Below, in pieces: positions 8,601 through 19,949 of a stretch of 33,998 nt of DNA (positions within the stretch are counted from its first letter, which is position 1; every line of letters begins with the position of its first letter). The notes under the pieces are model-generated. The model worked only from the letters and a program-made list of their open reading frames with translations, had not been told where the DNA came from and ran no database searches. Origin of the DNA: Prevotella sp. (lineage in GTDB: Bacteria; Bacteroidota; Bacteroidia; Bacteroidales; Bacteroidaceae); NCBI GenBank assembly GCA_017389705.1, contig JAFPEE010000230.1, forward strand, positions 1 to 33,998, written 5' to 3'. The position numbers were made by a program, and so were the translations under genes.

Positions 8601-9570
8601 GGGCTATCACTATCTCTATCGCATCAACTGCGGTGGCGATGCCTTCGTAGACGAGTTCGGCCAGCAGTGGATAGCTGATGACACGCTCTATAGCCATTCT
8701 TGGGGACAGGACTTCTTAGACCCGAGGTCTAAGTGTGGCGTTGCGAACAAGGGTATCCATGCCCTTCAGGCCTCACAGCGCCATATCACTACCGACATCC
8801 GAGGCACCAAGAGCGACGAGCTGTTCCAGTTCTTCCGTTTCGGTCGTCATCGTCTGTGGTACGACCTGCCCGTGGCCGATGGCGACTACCGTGTGGAGCT
8901 CTATTTCGTAGAGCCCTGGCACGGACGTGATGCAGCAGAGCGAGCCGACTATGAAGGACTGCGCATCTTCGATGTGGCCATCAATGGGCAAACCCTCATC
9001 AACGACCTCGACCCGTGGGCTGAGGCAGGCTATTGCGGAGCGCTGAAGCGCGTCGTCACCGCCAAAGCCAAGAACGGCCGTCTGCACATCAGCTTCCCGG
9101 AGGTCAAGGCTGGGCAGGCCATTATCTGCGGCATTGCCGTAGCGGCTGTTCAGCCTATCGCTGTGCCACAGCGACAGACAACAGTCTCCTGGCTCTCCCT
9201 CGACACCGACACTATAGCCAAACTGCCAAAGGAAGAACTTCCTCAAGACACCGAGGCACGCCCGGCCTCCGTCTACCAGCCAATGGCTAAAAAGCCAACA
9301 GCCACCACCTTTATCATTACGCCTGGACTGGGACAGGAATATGCCCTACGCTTCCGATACAAGAACACTACGGGCCAGCCTGTCAGTGCTCGCATGACGA
9401 TAACCGATTCGAAGAAGACGGTATTGGTGGACCGCGCTGTCACATTCCCGCCCACACCCAACAAGTTCAAGATGCTCAGCACCACCACAGGCACTCAGAT
9501 CAATGCTGGTACCTATACCCTGCGCGTCGAGGCTGGTGATATAGAATTCAAAGAACTGGAAATACAATAA
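5695..9570 (+). CDS. Propeller glycosidase-GH2-malectin fusion
   Basis: 1291 residues, starting at ATG-ATG (5695/5698), with a signal peptide partly made of repeat sequence. Residues about 25-375 form a five-bladed-propeller glycosidase-like domain of the GH43/GH32/GH117 kind (DCPTVFQQDGKWYMTYV, GGFPALIDW, GIALSNDLKKWKRY, GIITGDAQIAKMGDHYVMFY). Residues about 385-960 are a GH2 enzyme: jelly-roll (ATVTLNG, GGCSSEWGF), immunoglobulin domain, then TIM barrel. E778 in LQNES is the expected acid/base and E848 in NGEYG the expected nucleophile. Residues about 985-1155 resemble malectin (RFGRHRLWYDLPV, YRVELYFVEPWHG). A beta domain ends the protein. Two glycosidase modules suggest removal of adjacent side-chain sugars; substrates are unknown. 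In-frame repeat inserts lie at residues 13-22, about 205-216, 946-952 and 1008-1013. Confidence 0.8.
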   Translation: MMKRLSLTALLLCIVHYALCIEKDVMQRIYDEVRTPYKYGMVVAPTDNYHKIDCPTVFQQDGKWYMTYVVYNGKEGLDGRGYETWLAESDDLLRWTTQGRILSYKDEGWDMNQRGGFPALIDWTWGGSYGIAKYKKNYWMTYIGGHGTGYEAVREPLNIGLAWTSGDITQAHEWQSDDKPLISISDKDAQWWEKLTEYKSTIYSLTPSPSPKGEGSGLSKDLCKYRFIMFYNAGGVNPTNNLKAERIGIALSNDLKKWKRYDGNPVFANEVGGIITGDAQIAKMGDHYVMFYFKAYDPSRKYNAFNTFAVSRDLIHWQRWEGEDLIWPTKPYDEMFAHKSCVVKHDGVVYHFYCAVNNDQQRGIAVATSVPMGRSEVRFPEPERKGRRAITSLNEGWKAHCSAGRDTIATDVTIPHNFDDYYGYRQLRHGNLHGKATYHKTFTTKKQEGKRYFLQFEGVGTYATVTLNGHPYPEELVGRTVWTLDITDRMKDGDNDLRVDVDHPAMQTASPWVCGGCSSEWGFSEGSQPFGIFRPVSLIETDAVRIEPFGVHIWNNVACDSVFIETEVRNYTNQPQTIELVNKFTLASGKQVFRHAKPVVLKAGETKTLRDAEHIEKVHRWSLQDPYLYTLTTMIKRDAKTTDEVRTPFGIRNISWPVKRNDGDNRFYLNGTPVFINGTCEYEHILGGSHAFTPEQIRSRMKQITNAGFNALREAHQPHNLLYQQLCDEQGILFWSQFSAHIWYDTPLFRENFKRLLVRWIKERWNSPSIILWGLQNESVLPKDFAEECSNIIRSLDPTCQEQRAITTCNGGEGTDWNVIQNWSGTYGGSAENYDNELKRPDQLLNGEYGAWRTIDMHGDAKYSEESFTKLLETKARLAESAKDSVCGHFQWIFNSHDNPGRVQPDGAYRRIDKIGPINYKGLVTAWEEPTPAYYMYRQRYAATVPDGFPSGVLPTAADRNIDLLKGAEGYHYLYRINCGGDAFVDEFGQQWIADDTLYSHSWGQDFLDPRSKCGVANKGIHALQASQRHITTDIRGTKSDELFQFFRFGRHRLWYDLPVADGDYRVELYFVEPWHGRDAAERADYEGLRIFDVAINGQTLINDLDPWAEAGYCGALKRVVTAKAKNGRLHISFPEVKAGQAIICGIAVAAVQPIAVPQRQTTVSWLSLDTDTIAKLPKEELPQDTEARPASVYQPMAKKPTATTFIITPGLGQEYALRFRYKNTTGQPVSARMTITDSKKTVLVDRAVTFPPTPNKFKMLSTTTGTQINAGTYTLRVEAGDIEFKELEIQ
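5731..5758 (+). repeat. Heptamer tract inside a signal peptide
   Basis: Four 7-bp units (TGCATTG, TGCATTA, TGCATTG, TGCATTG) are the reverse complement of the intergenic array 5565-5683. They encode residues 13-22 (CIVHYALCIE) of the 5695 protein, roughly the second half of its signal peptide. The histidine and tyrosine are unusual for a hydrophobic core. Twenty-eight bases is not a whole number of codons, so copy-number change would alter the frame right after the start. Confidence 0.9.
6307..6341 (+). repeat. GC-rich palindromic repeat inserted in frame
   Basis: CTCACCCCCAGCCCCTCTCC followed by AAAGGGCGAGGGGAG forms a C-rich/G-rich stem-loop (CCCCTC against GAGGGG). It reads in frame as LTPSPSPKGEGS in the propeller domain of the 5695 protein, between KSTIYS and YRFIMFYNAGG. 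It has the composition and peptide reading of a GC-rich dispersed repeat found in many bacterial genomes, including Bacteroidota, and looks like an insertion into a surface loop. Confidence 0.75.
8530..8549 (+). repeat. Perfect hairpin within the fusion gene (1)
   Basis: CCCGACGG, loop TTTT, CCGTCGGG: an eight-base perfect stem inside coding sequence, giving PDGFPSG at the boundary between the GH2 barrel and the malectin region of the 5695 protein. It has the shape of a terminator hairpin but no T run follows. Confidence 0.7.
8715..8733 (+). repeat. Perfect hairpin within the fusion gene (2)
   Basis: CTTAGACC, loop CGA, GGTCTAAG: another eight-base perfect stem, 165 bases after the first, encoding LDPRSK just before the malectin core. 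The residues from LDPRSK to about IHALQ look like extra sequence compared with what I would expect before the QRHITTDIRG segment. Confidence 0.7.
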
Positions 9571-9581
9571 AAGATATAGCT

Positions 9582-12949
<3,368 letters not shown>

Positions 12950-12950
12950 A

Positions 12951-15900
12951 TTGGAAAGAGTAAGAAAACTGTTTTTACTGGTGTTTTGCGTACTTTCAGG
13001 GGTACTGGCAAAGGCCGAGACAGGACACCTTTATACGTCCGACAAACTGTCGAGCGGATTGATTACCTGTATCTGCCAGGATCGCTACGGATTCATATGG
13101 GTGGGTACTGAATACGGACTGAATAAGTTTGACGGCTATCGCTTTACTTCCTATTTCCATAGTCGTAATGACTCGACGACGATTAACGACAACGAAATCT
13201 CGTCACTGTTTGTCGATCAGCAGGGACGTCTGTGGGTAGGATGCTCACGAGGTTTGGTAAGCTACGACTACGAGCACGACAACTTCCATCGCTACACCTT
13301 TCCAGAACAGCTGACACCCCGCATCAACTCGCTGACAAACGACACTTCAGGGAAACTGCTGATAGGTACTGCAGGCTATGGCCTTTACTCGTTTGGTAAC
13401 TCTGGACACATAGATTACGAAAGTCCGTTCAACCGCCGTCAGAGCGACCATTTCTATAGTCGTATCCATATAGACCGTCAGGGTAATCTATGGCGCAGCA
13501 GCCATTTGACATTATTTACCAAGTTCACCGTCAAGAATGGTCAGCCAACGACATTGCGAGACTATGAGTCTACATGCGGACAACCTGTTCGCTATATAGA
13601 ATACGACAAGCAGCTGCTCATCATTTGCATGTATGGTATTCTGAGCTATGACTACCAGACCGGTGACATTCGTCAACTGGAATTAGTAGATGCGTCGGGT
13701 AAGGCAGGATGGACAGAGCATAATGTGAGCTTCGAAGATGCCACTCTGGATAAGGCGGGAAACATCTATATAGCCACTGCAGGCAATGGACTGATGAAGC
13801 TGGCACGTGGCACCCGACAGCTGACCCGTGTGGCTAACGGCAATGGACGCATAGACCTGAATACAGCCAACGTGGTGGACCTGATGGAAGACAAGAACCA
13901 GAACCTATGGGTGGCTTGCTACAACAAGGGACTCTTGATGCTCTCCCAACAGCAGTCTGCCTTCGAAACATGGAGTCTCTCTGATCAACACTATGTGACT
14001 GGTGGTGGTGTGTCGTCCATCACTGCCGGCGAAGGTGACGATACCTGGTGTACTGTACAGAACAGCGGTGTCTTCAAGCTGGATGCTGACGGACGAGTGA
14101 CAGCCCATCCGCAGTCGCCTATCGGCACCCGACTCATCTTCCGCAGCAAGACAGGCCAATATTGGTTGACTACGGAGAATGTGCTCTACCGATATGACCC
14201 TTATACTGGAAAGGCCGTCCCTGAGGTGACGCTGAATGGACGCGGACTGAACTGCATGGTTGAGGACGAACAAGGCAGGCTTTATATCTGCTCTTTCGGT
14301 ATGGGACTTTATGTCTATAATCCCACGACCAAACAAGGCGAGCTGCTTAACATGCAACAGACTCAGCGTAAGGGTGGCTACCTATGCAACGACTGGATCA
14401 AGGGACTGATGTTCGACTCGCATGGTCAGCTGTGGATCAGTACCACTAGTGGCACCTCTATGATGCAACCTGATGGCTTTGTTTTCAACAGTCGCGGATG
14501 GAATGTGTTGTTAGACGGCAAGCAGTGCTATACTACCTGTGAGACAGCCGACGGCCATATACTTATCAGCACAGAGAGCGGCCTCTACTGCTACAACCAG
14601 AAGACGAACAAGGTGGCTGAGGTACCTGAAACGGAACCTCTGCACGACAAGATGATATGCGGAATGGTGCGCGACCAGCAAGGCGACATCTGGATCTCTA
14701 CTACCATGGGTATCTGGCAGTTCTGCATGGCTAACGGGAAAGGCACCAAGAGCAGGCTGGTAGGGCATATCGCCGGCAACGGACTGACAACCAATGAGTA
14801 TGTCTTAGGCACGATGGTGCATCGCAAGGACGACCGTATCAGCTTTGGCACAGCAGACGGGCTAGTGACCTTCCTGCCTCGTGATGTCAGTGCGCTGACA
14901 CAAACCTTGGGAAAGACCTTCCTGACACGTTTCAACGCTGCAGGAAAGGCCCTGAATCCCCTGGAAGACCATTTCGAGCTGGCTTATGCTGACAACTCGT
15001 TCACGATGGAGTTCTCGCTGCTGGACTTTAAGAATGCCGAGAACGTATCCTTCCAATACCGAATGAATGGTGGCGACAATTGGATGCAGACCAATGAGGG
15101 CAACAACCAGCTGACCTTTCACCAGCTGCAGCCTGGAGTCTATACCATCGAGGTAAGGGCATCAGCTGACGGCATCGTATCGGATGAAGTGACCACGCTG
15201 ACGGTAACCATCCAGAAGCCTTGGTATAAGACGACATGGGCCTATCTGCTGTATAGCCTGATAGTAGCAGGATTCATCGGTCTATTGCTCTTCAACTGGG
15301 AGCGTCAGCGTCGTCGCGATCTGGAGGAGTCGAAGATGCAGTTCCTCATCAATGCCACCCATGACATACGCTCACCGCTGACACTCATCATGGGGCCGCT
15401 GAAAAAGCTGAAGGAGCGTCTCCAGGATTCTGAGAGCAAGGCAGACCTGGACACCATCGACAAGAATGCCCAAAGGCTGTTGCTGCTGGTCAACCAGATA
15501 CTCGACGAGCGAAAGATTGATAAGCAACAGATGAAGCTCTCGTGTCAGGAGACTGACCTGACGGCTTTCTGCTATGGCATCTACAAGCTTTACGAATACA
15601 ACGCCCTGCAACAGCACATCCACTATGCCTTCATACACCCTGAGAACAGCATCAAGGTCTGGATAGACCGTACACAGTTTGACAAGGTGATCAGTAATCT
15701 GCTGTCAAATGCCTTCAAGTATACCAAGGACGAGATTATCGTTCGTCTTTCGCTGACAGACACTGCCAACATTGAGGTGATGGACAACGGCAACGGCTTT
15801 GAGGATGACAAGACAGACCGGTTCTTTGAACGCTTCTACCAAGGCAAGAATTCGAAGGACATTCACGTGGACGGAACTGGCATTGGCCTGAACCTCTGCA

Positions 15901-16853
15901 GGGCGCTGACGGAGATGCACGGAGGCAAGGTGACAGCGCAAAACCGCAAGGAGGACGGAAAGACAACGGGGGCTATCCTAAAAGTCAGCCTGCCCCTGGG
16001 CAAGGAGCACCTGAAGCCGGAGATGATAGAAGAGCTGCAGACCACCTCGCAGGCTACGAATCCAGATGCGGCATCGTCCAAGCCTCAGGCCAGCCGTAAT
16101 CTGCGTGTGCTGATAGTGGACGACGATATTGAGATAGCCAACTATATCAAGACCGAGCTGGACAGCTGGTATAAGTTCAGCTATGCCCCCAATGGTCGCG
16201 AGGCCTTGAAGCTGCTGCTGACCAAGCCTTTTGACTTGGTGGTGAGCGACGTCATGATGCCCGAGATGGATGGTATCACGCTGCTACGCAGCATCAAGTC
16301 AAACTCGAATATCTCGGACATTCCCGTCATCCTGCTGACCTCCAAGAGTGAGGTGCAATACCGTCTGGAGGGCTTGAAGCGTGGTGCCGATGCCTTCCTG
16401 GCCAAGCCTTTCGCGATGGAGGAGCTGCATGTCACGATAGACAATCTGGTGGACAATGTCCGTCGCCTGCGTGGAAAGTTCAGTGGAGCCCAAGAGCAAG
16501 AAGATAAGGTCGAACACGTGAAGGTCAAGGGCAACAACGACACCCTGATGGAGAAAATCATGAAGTGTGTCAATGAGAACCTGTCGAATCCTGACTTCGA
16601 CGTAGAGATGATGACGAAGGAGGTGGGCATCAGCCGTGCCCAGCTGCATCGCAAGATGAAGGAGATGACAGGCATCTCTACCAGCGAGTTTATTCGTAAC
16701 CTGCGACTGGAGCAAGCTGCCCGCCTGATTCGCGAAAAGAAGATTAACATCACACAGGTGGCCTACTCGGTGGGCTTCAACAACCAGGCCCACTTCTCGA
16801 CAGTCTTCAAGAAGCACTTCGGGGTGACACCAACGGAATATGCAGAACATTAA
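12951..16853 (+). CDS. Hybrid two-component system regulator (HTCS)
   Basis: 1300 residues, all two-component modules in one chain. The start is a TTG at 12951, one base after the preceding stop. It gives MERVRKLFLLVFCVLSGVLAKAE, a good signal peptide, and no ATG nearby does so. Residues about 25-660 are periplasmic two-bladed propeller repeats (DRYGFIWVGTEYGLNKFDGY, QGRLWVGCSRGL, NQNLWVACYNKGLL). A Y_Y_Y domain spans about 690-750 and one membrane helix lies near 763-785. The histidine kinase has H804 in NATHDIRSPL and ATP-binding motifs ISNLLSNAFKY and DGTGIGLNL. The receiver domain has D1100 in SDVMMPEMDG, and an AraC-type helix-turn-helix occupies about 1195-1300. It should sense an oligosaccharide and activate this cluster. 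Lying within the operon, it implies autoregulation. Confidence 0.95.
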   Translation: MERVRKLFLLVFCVLSGVLAKAETGHLYTSDKLSSGLITCICQDRYGFIWVGTEYGLNKFDGYRFTSYFHSRNDSTTINDNEISSLFVDQQGRLWVGCSRGLVSYDYEHDNFHRYTFPEQLTPRINSLTNDTSGKLLIGTAGYGLYSFGNSGHIDYESPFNRRQSDHFYSRIHIDRQGNLWRSSHLTLFTKFTVKNGQPTTLRDYESTCGQPVRYIEYDKQLLIICMYGILSYDYQTGDIRQLELVDASGKAGWTEHNVSFEDATLDKAGNIYIATAGNGLMKLARGTRQLTRVANGNGRIDLNTANVVDLMEDKNQNLWVACYNKGLLMLSQQQSAFETWSLSDQHYVTGGGVSSITAGEGDDTWCTVQNSGVFKLDADGRVTAHPQSPIGTRLIFRSKTGQYWLTTENVLYRYDPYTGKAVPEVTLNGRGLNCMVEDEQGRLYICSFGMGLYVYNPTTKQGELLNMQQTQRKGGYLCNDWIKGLMFDSHGQLWISTTSGTSMMQPDGFVFNSRGWNVLLDGKQCYTTCETADGHILISTESGLYCYNQKTNKVAEVPETEPLHDKMICGMVRDQQGDIWISTTMGIWQFCMANGKGTKSRLVGHIAGNGLTTNEYVLGTMVHRKDDRISFGTADGLVTFLPRDVSALTQTLGKTFLTRFNAAGKALNPLEDHFELAYADNSFTMEFSLLDFKNAENVSFQYRMNGGDNWMQTNEGNNQLTFHQLQPGVYTIEVRASADGIVSDEVTTLTVTIQKPWYKTTWAYLLYSLIVAGFIGLLLFNWERQRRRDLEESKMQFLINATHDIRSPLTLIMGPLKKLKERLQDSESKADLDTIDKNAQRLLLLVNQILDERKIDKQQMKLSCQETDLTAFCYGIYKLYEYNALQQHIHYAFIHPENSIKVWIDRTQFDKVISNLLSNAFKYTKDEIIVRLSLTDTANIEVMDNGNGFEDDKTDRFFERFYQGKNSKDIHVDGTGIGLNLCRALTEMHGGKVTAQNRKEDGKTTGAILKVSLPLGKEHLKPEMIEELQTTSQATNPDAASSKPQASRNLRVLIVDDDIEIANYIKTELDSWYKFSYAPNGREALKLLLTKPFDLVVSDVMMPEMDGITLLRSIKSNSNISDIPVILLTSKSEVQYRLEGLKRGADAFLAKPFAMEELHVTIDNLVDNVRRLRGKFSGAQEQEDKVEHVKVKGNNDTLMEKIMKCVNENLSNPDFDVEMMTKEVGISRAQLHRKMKEMTGISTSEFIRNLRLEQAARLIREKKINITQVAYSVGFNNQAHFSTVFKKHFGVTPTEYAEH

Positions 16854-16866
16854 AACAATAAGAACT

Positions 16867-18726
16867 ATGAAAAGACTATTATTATCAGTATTCAACGTCG
16901 TGCTGGCACTGACAGCCTGTGCCGAGGACGGACACCAATTGTGGCTGAGGTATCAGCCCGTGAACAAGAGTCAGGTAACGACAACAGGAAAGCTGTCGCC
17001 TGCTATCGAGATTGCCAAACAGGAGTTGGAAACGTACTACAACGGAGCAAACGTGACGCTGAGGCTCGACGCCACCATGCCCGACGACGACGGCTACAGC
17101 ATCAAAGGCACCACCATCACAGCACGTCGCGACATCGGGTTGCTCTATGGAGCCTATGCCTTGCTGCGAGGTGAGCAAGAGGAGTCGCACCCAGCCTTTT
17201 CGCTGCGCCTGCTGAACCACTGGGACAATCTGGATGGCACGATAGAGCGCGGCTATGCCGGAGAGAGCATCTTCGAGTGGTTTCATCTGGACGAGCAACT
17301 CATTCGCGAGTATGCACGTGCCAATGCCTCGATAGGTATCAATAGCTCTGTGCTGAACAACGTCAACGCCTCGCCTAAGATTCTGACCAAGCCTTATCTG
17401 AAGGAGATACAGCACATTGCCGACATCCTGCGTCCATACGGCATCAAGGTCTATCTCTCCATCAACTTTGCCTCTCCGATGGCTTTGGGCGACACCAAGA
17501 CTGCCGATCCGCTGGACAAATCAGTAGCTCGCTGGTGGAAGCGTAAGGCCAAGGAGATATACAAGCTGATACCCGACTTCGGAGGCTTCCTCGTCAAGGC
17601 TAACAGCGAAGGACAGCCTGGCCCTGGCGACTACCACCGCACCCATGCCGAAGGTGCCAACATGCTGGCCTCAGCCCTCAAACCCTTTGGAGGCATTGTC
17701 ATGTGGCGCTGCTTTGTCTATGGTGCCAACCACAAGGGCGAAGATCGTGTCAAGCAGGCCGTATCGGAGTTCAAACCCCTCGATGGCCAGTTCCACGACA
17801 ACGTCATCCTGCAGACCAAGAACGGTCCCCTCGACTTCCAGCCCCGCGAGCCCTACAGTCCCATCTTCGACCAGATCAAGCAGACGCCCAACATGGTTGA
17901 GCTGCAGATTACCCAGGAGTATCTGGGCCAGTCGCGCCACCTTGTCTACCTCGCCCCCATGTGGCAGGAGTTCTTCGCCTTTGTGCCTGCCCAACAGCTG
18001 AAAGGCATCGCCGGTGTCGCCAACATAGGCAAAGACCGCAATTGGTGCGGCCACCACTTCTCGCAAGCCAACTGGTATGCCTTCGGCCGGATGGCGTGGA
18101 ATCCGCAGCTGTTGTCATTAGATATCGCCAAAGAGTGGCTCAGTCAGACCTTCAGCACCGATAAGAAATTCGTCGACGACATGGCCGTCTGGATGGAAAC
18201 CAGCCGCGAAGCCTGCGTCAACTACATGATGCCGCTGGGTCTGCACCACATCTTCAAGTTCGACCACCACTACGGTCCTGAGCCCGACGGCTTCAAGGCC
18301 GACTATCCCCTGGAGTGGTGCCCCGTCTATTATCATCAGGCTACGAAGGACAGCATAGGCTTCAATCGCAGCAGTACGGGAACCGACGCCGTGAGTCAGT
18401 ATAAGAGTCACATCGCGAACACCTATAACGATATAGAGACCTGCCCCGAGGAACTGCTGCTGTGGTTCCACCGCGTGCCTTGGACGCACCGCATGAAGGA
18501 CGGCTCTACGCTGTGGGAGTCGTTGCAGTACCACTACAACAGCGGTGTTATCTGGACGGAGTCACTGCAGAACGACTGGCGCTACAAGATGCGCCACTAC
18601 GTCGACGAACAGCGGTGGCGCGAGGTAGACCTCCGACTGGAAGAGCAACTGCAGAATGCCCGCGAGTGGCGTGACGTCTGCCTCAGCTACTTTGCAAATA
18701 TCATGAAACAAACAAAAAATCAATAA
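16867..18726 (+). CDS. aguA: GH67 alpha-glucuronidase
   Basis: 619 residues from the ATG at 16867, which begins the signal peptide MKRLLLSVFNVVLALTAC. An ATG at 16840 overlaps the regulator gene and is less likely. The enzyme removes (4-O-methyl-)glucuronic acid from the non-reducing end of xylo-oligosaccharides. The N-terminal domain (GLLYGAYALLRG) is followed by the barrel with NHWDNLDGTIERGYAG. Family catalytic residues are visible: general acid E248 in KANSEGQPGP, and the paired base residues D323 in PLDFQPREP and E351 in ITQEYLGQ. Their spacing (75 and 28) is close to that in characterised GH67 enzymes. The length is somewhat shorter than many family members of about 680-730. It starts 13 bases after the regulator and is followed one base later by a protease gene. 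Expected location is the periplasm. Confidence 0.95.
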   Translation: MKRLLLSVFNVVLALTACAEDGHQLWLRYQPVNKSQVTTTGKLSPAIEIAKQELETYYNGANVTLRLDATMPDDDGYSIKGTTITARRDIGLLYGAYALLRGEQEESHPAFSLRLLNHWDNLDGTIERGYAGESIFEWFHLDEQLIREYARANASIGINSSVLNNVNASPKILTKPYLKEIQHIADILRPYGIKVYLSINFASPMALGDTKTADPLDKSVARWWKRKAKEIYKLIPDFGGFLVKANSEGQPGPGDYHRTHAEGANMLASALKPFGGIVMWRCFVYGANHKGEDRVKQAVSEFKPLDGQFHDNVILQTKNGPLDFQPREPYSPIFDQIKQTPNMVELQITQEYLGQSRHLVYLAPMWQEFFAFVPAQQLKGIAGVANIGKDRNWCGHHFSQANWYAFGRMAWNPQLLSLDIAKEWLSQTFSTDKKFVDDMAVWMETSREACVNYMMPLGLHHIFKFDHHYGPEPDGFKADYPLEWCPVYYHQATKDSIGFNRSSTGTDAVSQYKSHIANTYNDIETCPEELLLWFHRVPWTHRMKDGSTLWESLQYHYNSGVIWTESLQNDWRYKMRHYVDEQRWREVDLRLEEQLQNAREWRDVCLSYFANIMKQTKNQ

Positions 18727-18727
18727 T

Positions 18728-19852
18728 ATGAGAACAATAGCGTTATGGATGGCTGTGCTGCTGTCGGTGGGACTGATGGCACAGGAGGAGAAGAAGGACT
18801 TCACCATTGTGAAGCAGAATGCGATAACCAGCATCAAGAACCAGCATCGCAGCGGTACGTGCTGGGACTTTGCCACGCTGGGCTACCTGGAGAGTGAGAT
18901 CCTGAGGAAGACAGGCAAGACGTATGACCTCTGCGAGATGTTTGTAGTGAACAAAGACTATATGGACTGTGCCACTCACTATGTCCGCATGCATGGCTTC
19001 AGTCAGATATCAGAGGGTGGCTCGTGCGACGATGTGGTGGATGTGATTCGCCGGTATGGCATCTGTCCGGAGGAGGCGATGCCTGCACCAGGTTCGCTGA
19101 CAGGCGATTCGCTGGCCAACTTCAAGGTGTTCTTCCCTGAGCTGGACCGCAAGGTGCGTAGCGTCATTATGGCCAATGCCGACCTGAACCGCTTTACCGA
19201 GGGTGAGCAAACACAGGCCAAGGCCAAAGAGCCGATGCCACACTGGCAGGACAGTGTGCAGGCTGTCATTGAGAAATATGTGGGACGCTGTCCGGAGACT
19301 TTTGTTTACGAGGGCAAGGAGTACACACCCAAGACTTTTGCCCAGAGCCTGGGGCTGAACCTCGACGAATATGTCAGTCTGACGAGCTTCACCCACCATC
19401 CCTTTGGCAAGTGGTTCGTCATAGAGGCTCCCTACAAGTGGCGCCTGAAACCCAGCTATAACATGCCCATAGACGAGCTGATGGCTGTGCTCGACAAGGC
19501 TTTGGACGAAGGCTATACCGTAGCATGGGGTGGCGATGTGTCGGGTGACTTCTCACGCAACGGCCTGGCTGACCTGCCCGAGGGTGTGGTGCCTACGCAG
19601 CAGATGCGCCAGGAGCAGTTCGACGACTGGCGCTTTACCTACGACCACGTGATGGTCATCTACGGCAAGGCCCTTGACAAGAACGGCAAGCCTTTCTATA
19701 TGGTCAAGAACTCATGGGGCGACCGTGGCTATTATAAAGGCACGTGGTATATGTCTCGCGACTATATCAAGCTGAACACCACCTACCTCTTCCTGAACCG
19801 TCAGGCACTGCCAGAGGCGCTTCAGACGTCGATGGATAGGAGCGGATTTTAG
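18728..19852 (+). CDS. Papain-fold (C1B/PepC-like) secreted protease
   Basis: 374 residues with a signal peptide (MRTIALWMAVLLSVGLMAQ). The papain triad of the bleomycin hydrolase/aminopeptidase C branch is present: Q39 and C45 in KNQHRSGTCWDFAT, H307 in YDHVMVIYG and N328 in KNSWGD. A mid-region of about 150 residues (FPELDRKV to TPKTFAQSLG) fits the BleH-type insertion. Cytoplasmic PepC enzymes are longer, near 440-470, and unexported; exported shorter versions are known in Bacteroidota. It begins two bases after the GH67 stop (TAATATG), so it belongs to the glycosidase operon, where a peptidase is unexpected. It may process exported enzymes or digest cell-wall glycoprotein; that is inference. 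No clear terminator follows. Confidence 0.85.
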   Translation: MRTIALWMAVLLSVGLMAQEEKKDFTIVKQNAITSIKNQHRSGTCWDFATLGYLESEILRKTGKTYDLCEMFVVNKDYMDCATHYVRMHGFSQISEGGSCDDVVDVIRRYGICPEEAMPAPGSLTGDSLANFKVFFPELDRKVRSVIMANADLNRFTEGEQTQAKAKEPMPHWQDSVQAVIEKYVGRCPETFVYEGKEYTPKTFAQSLGLNLDEYVSLTSFTHHPFGKWFVIEAPYKWRLKPSYNMPIDELMAVLDKALDEGYTVAWGGDVSGDFSRNGLADLPEGVVPTQQMRQEQFDDWRFTYDHVMVIYGKALDKNGKPFYMVKNSWGDRGYYKGTWYMSRDYIKLNTTYLFLNRQALPEALQTSMDRSGF

Positions 19853-19894
19853 CTTTGGCAACATTTAGAAAGGTATTTGATACACATACAAAGG

Positions 19895-19922
19895 TTGGTT
19901 AGGGATGTTTTCTGTACCTTTG
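19895..19922 (+). promoter_or_regulatory. Promoter of the GH115 gene
   Basis: TTG at 19895-19897, a 17-base spacer and TACCTTTG at 19915-19922 match the Bacteroidota promoter, with the start codon 27 bases further on. GH115 can therefore be transcribed separately from the operon that ends at 19852. The spacer is slightly shorter than usual. Confidence 0.65.
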
Positions 19923-19949
19923 CACAGAAATCTTTAACCAACATTTTGT

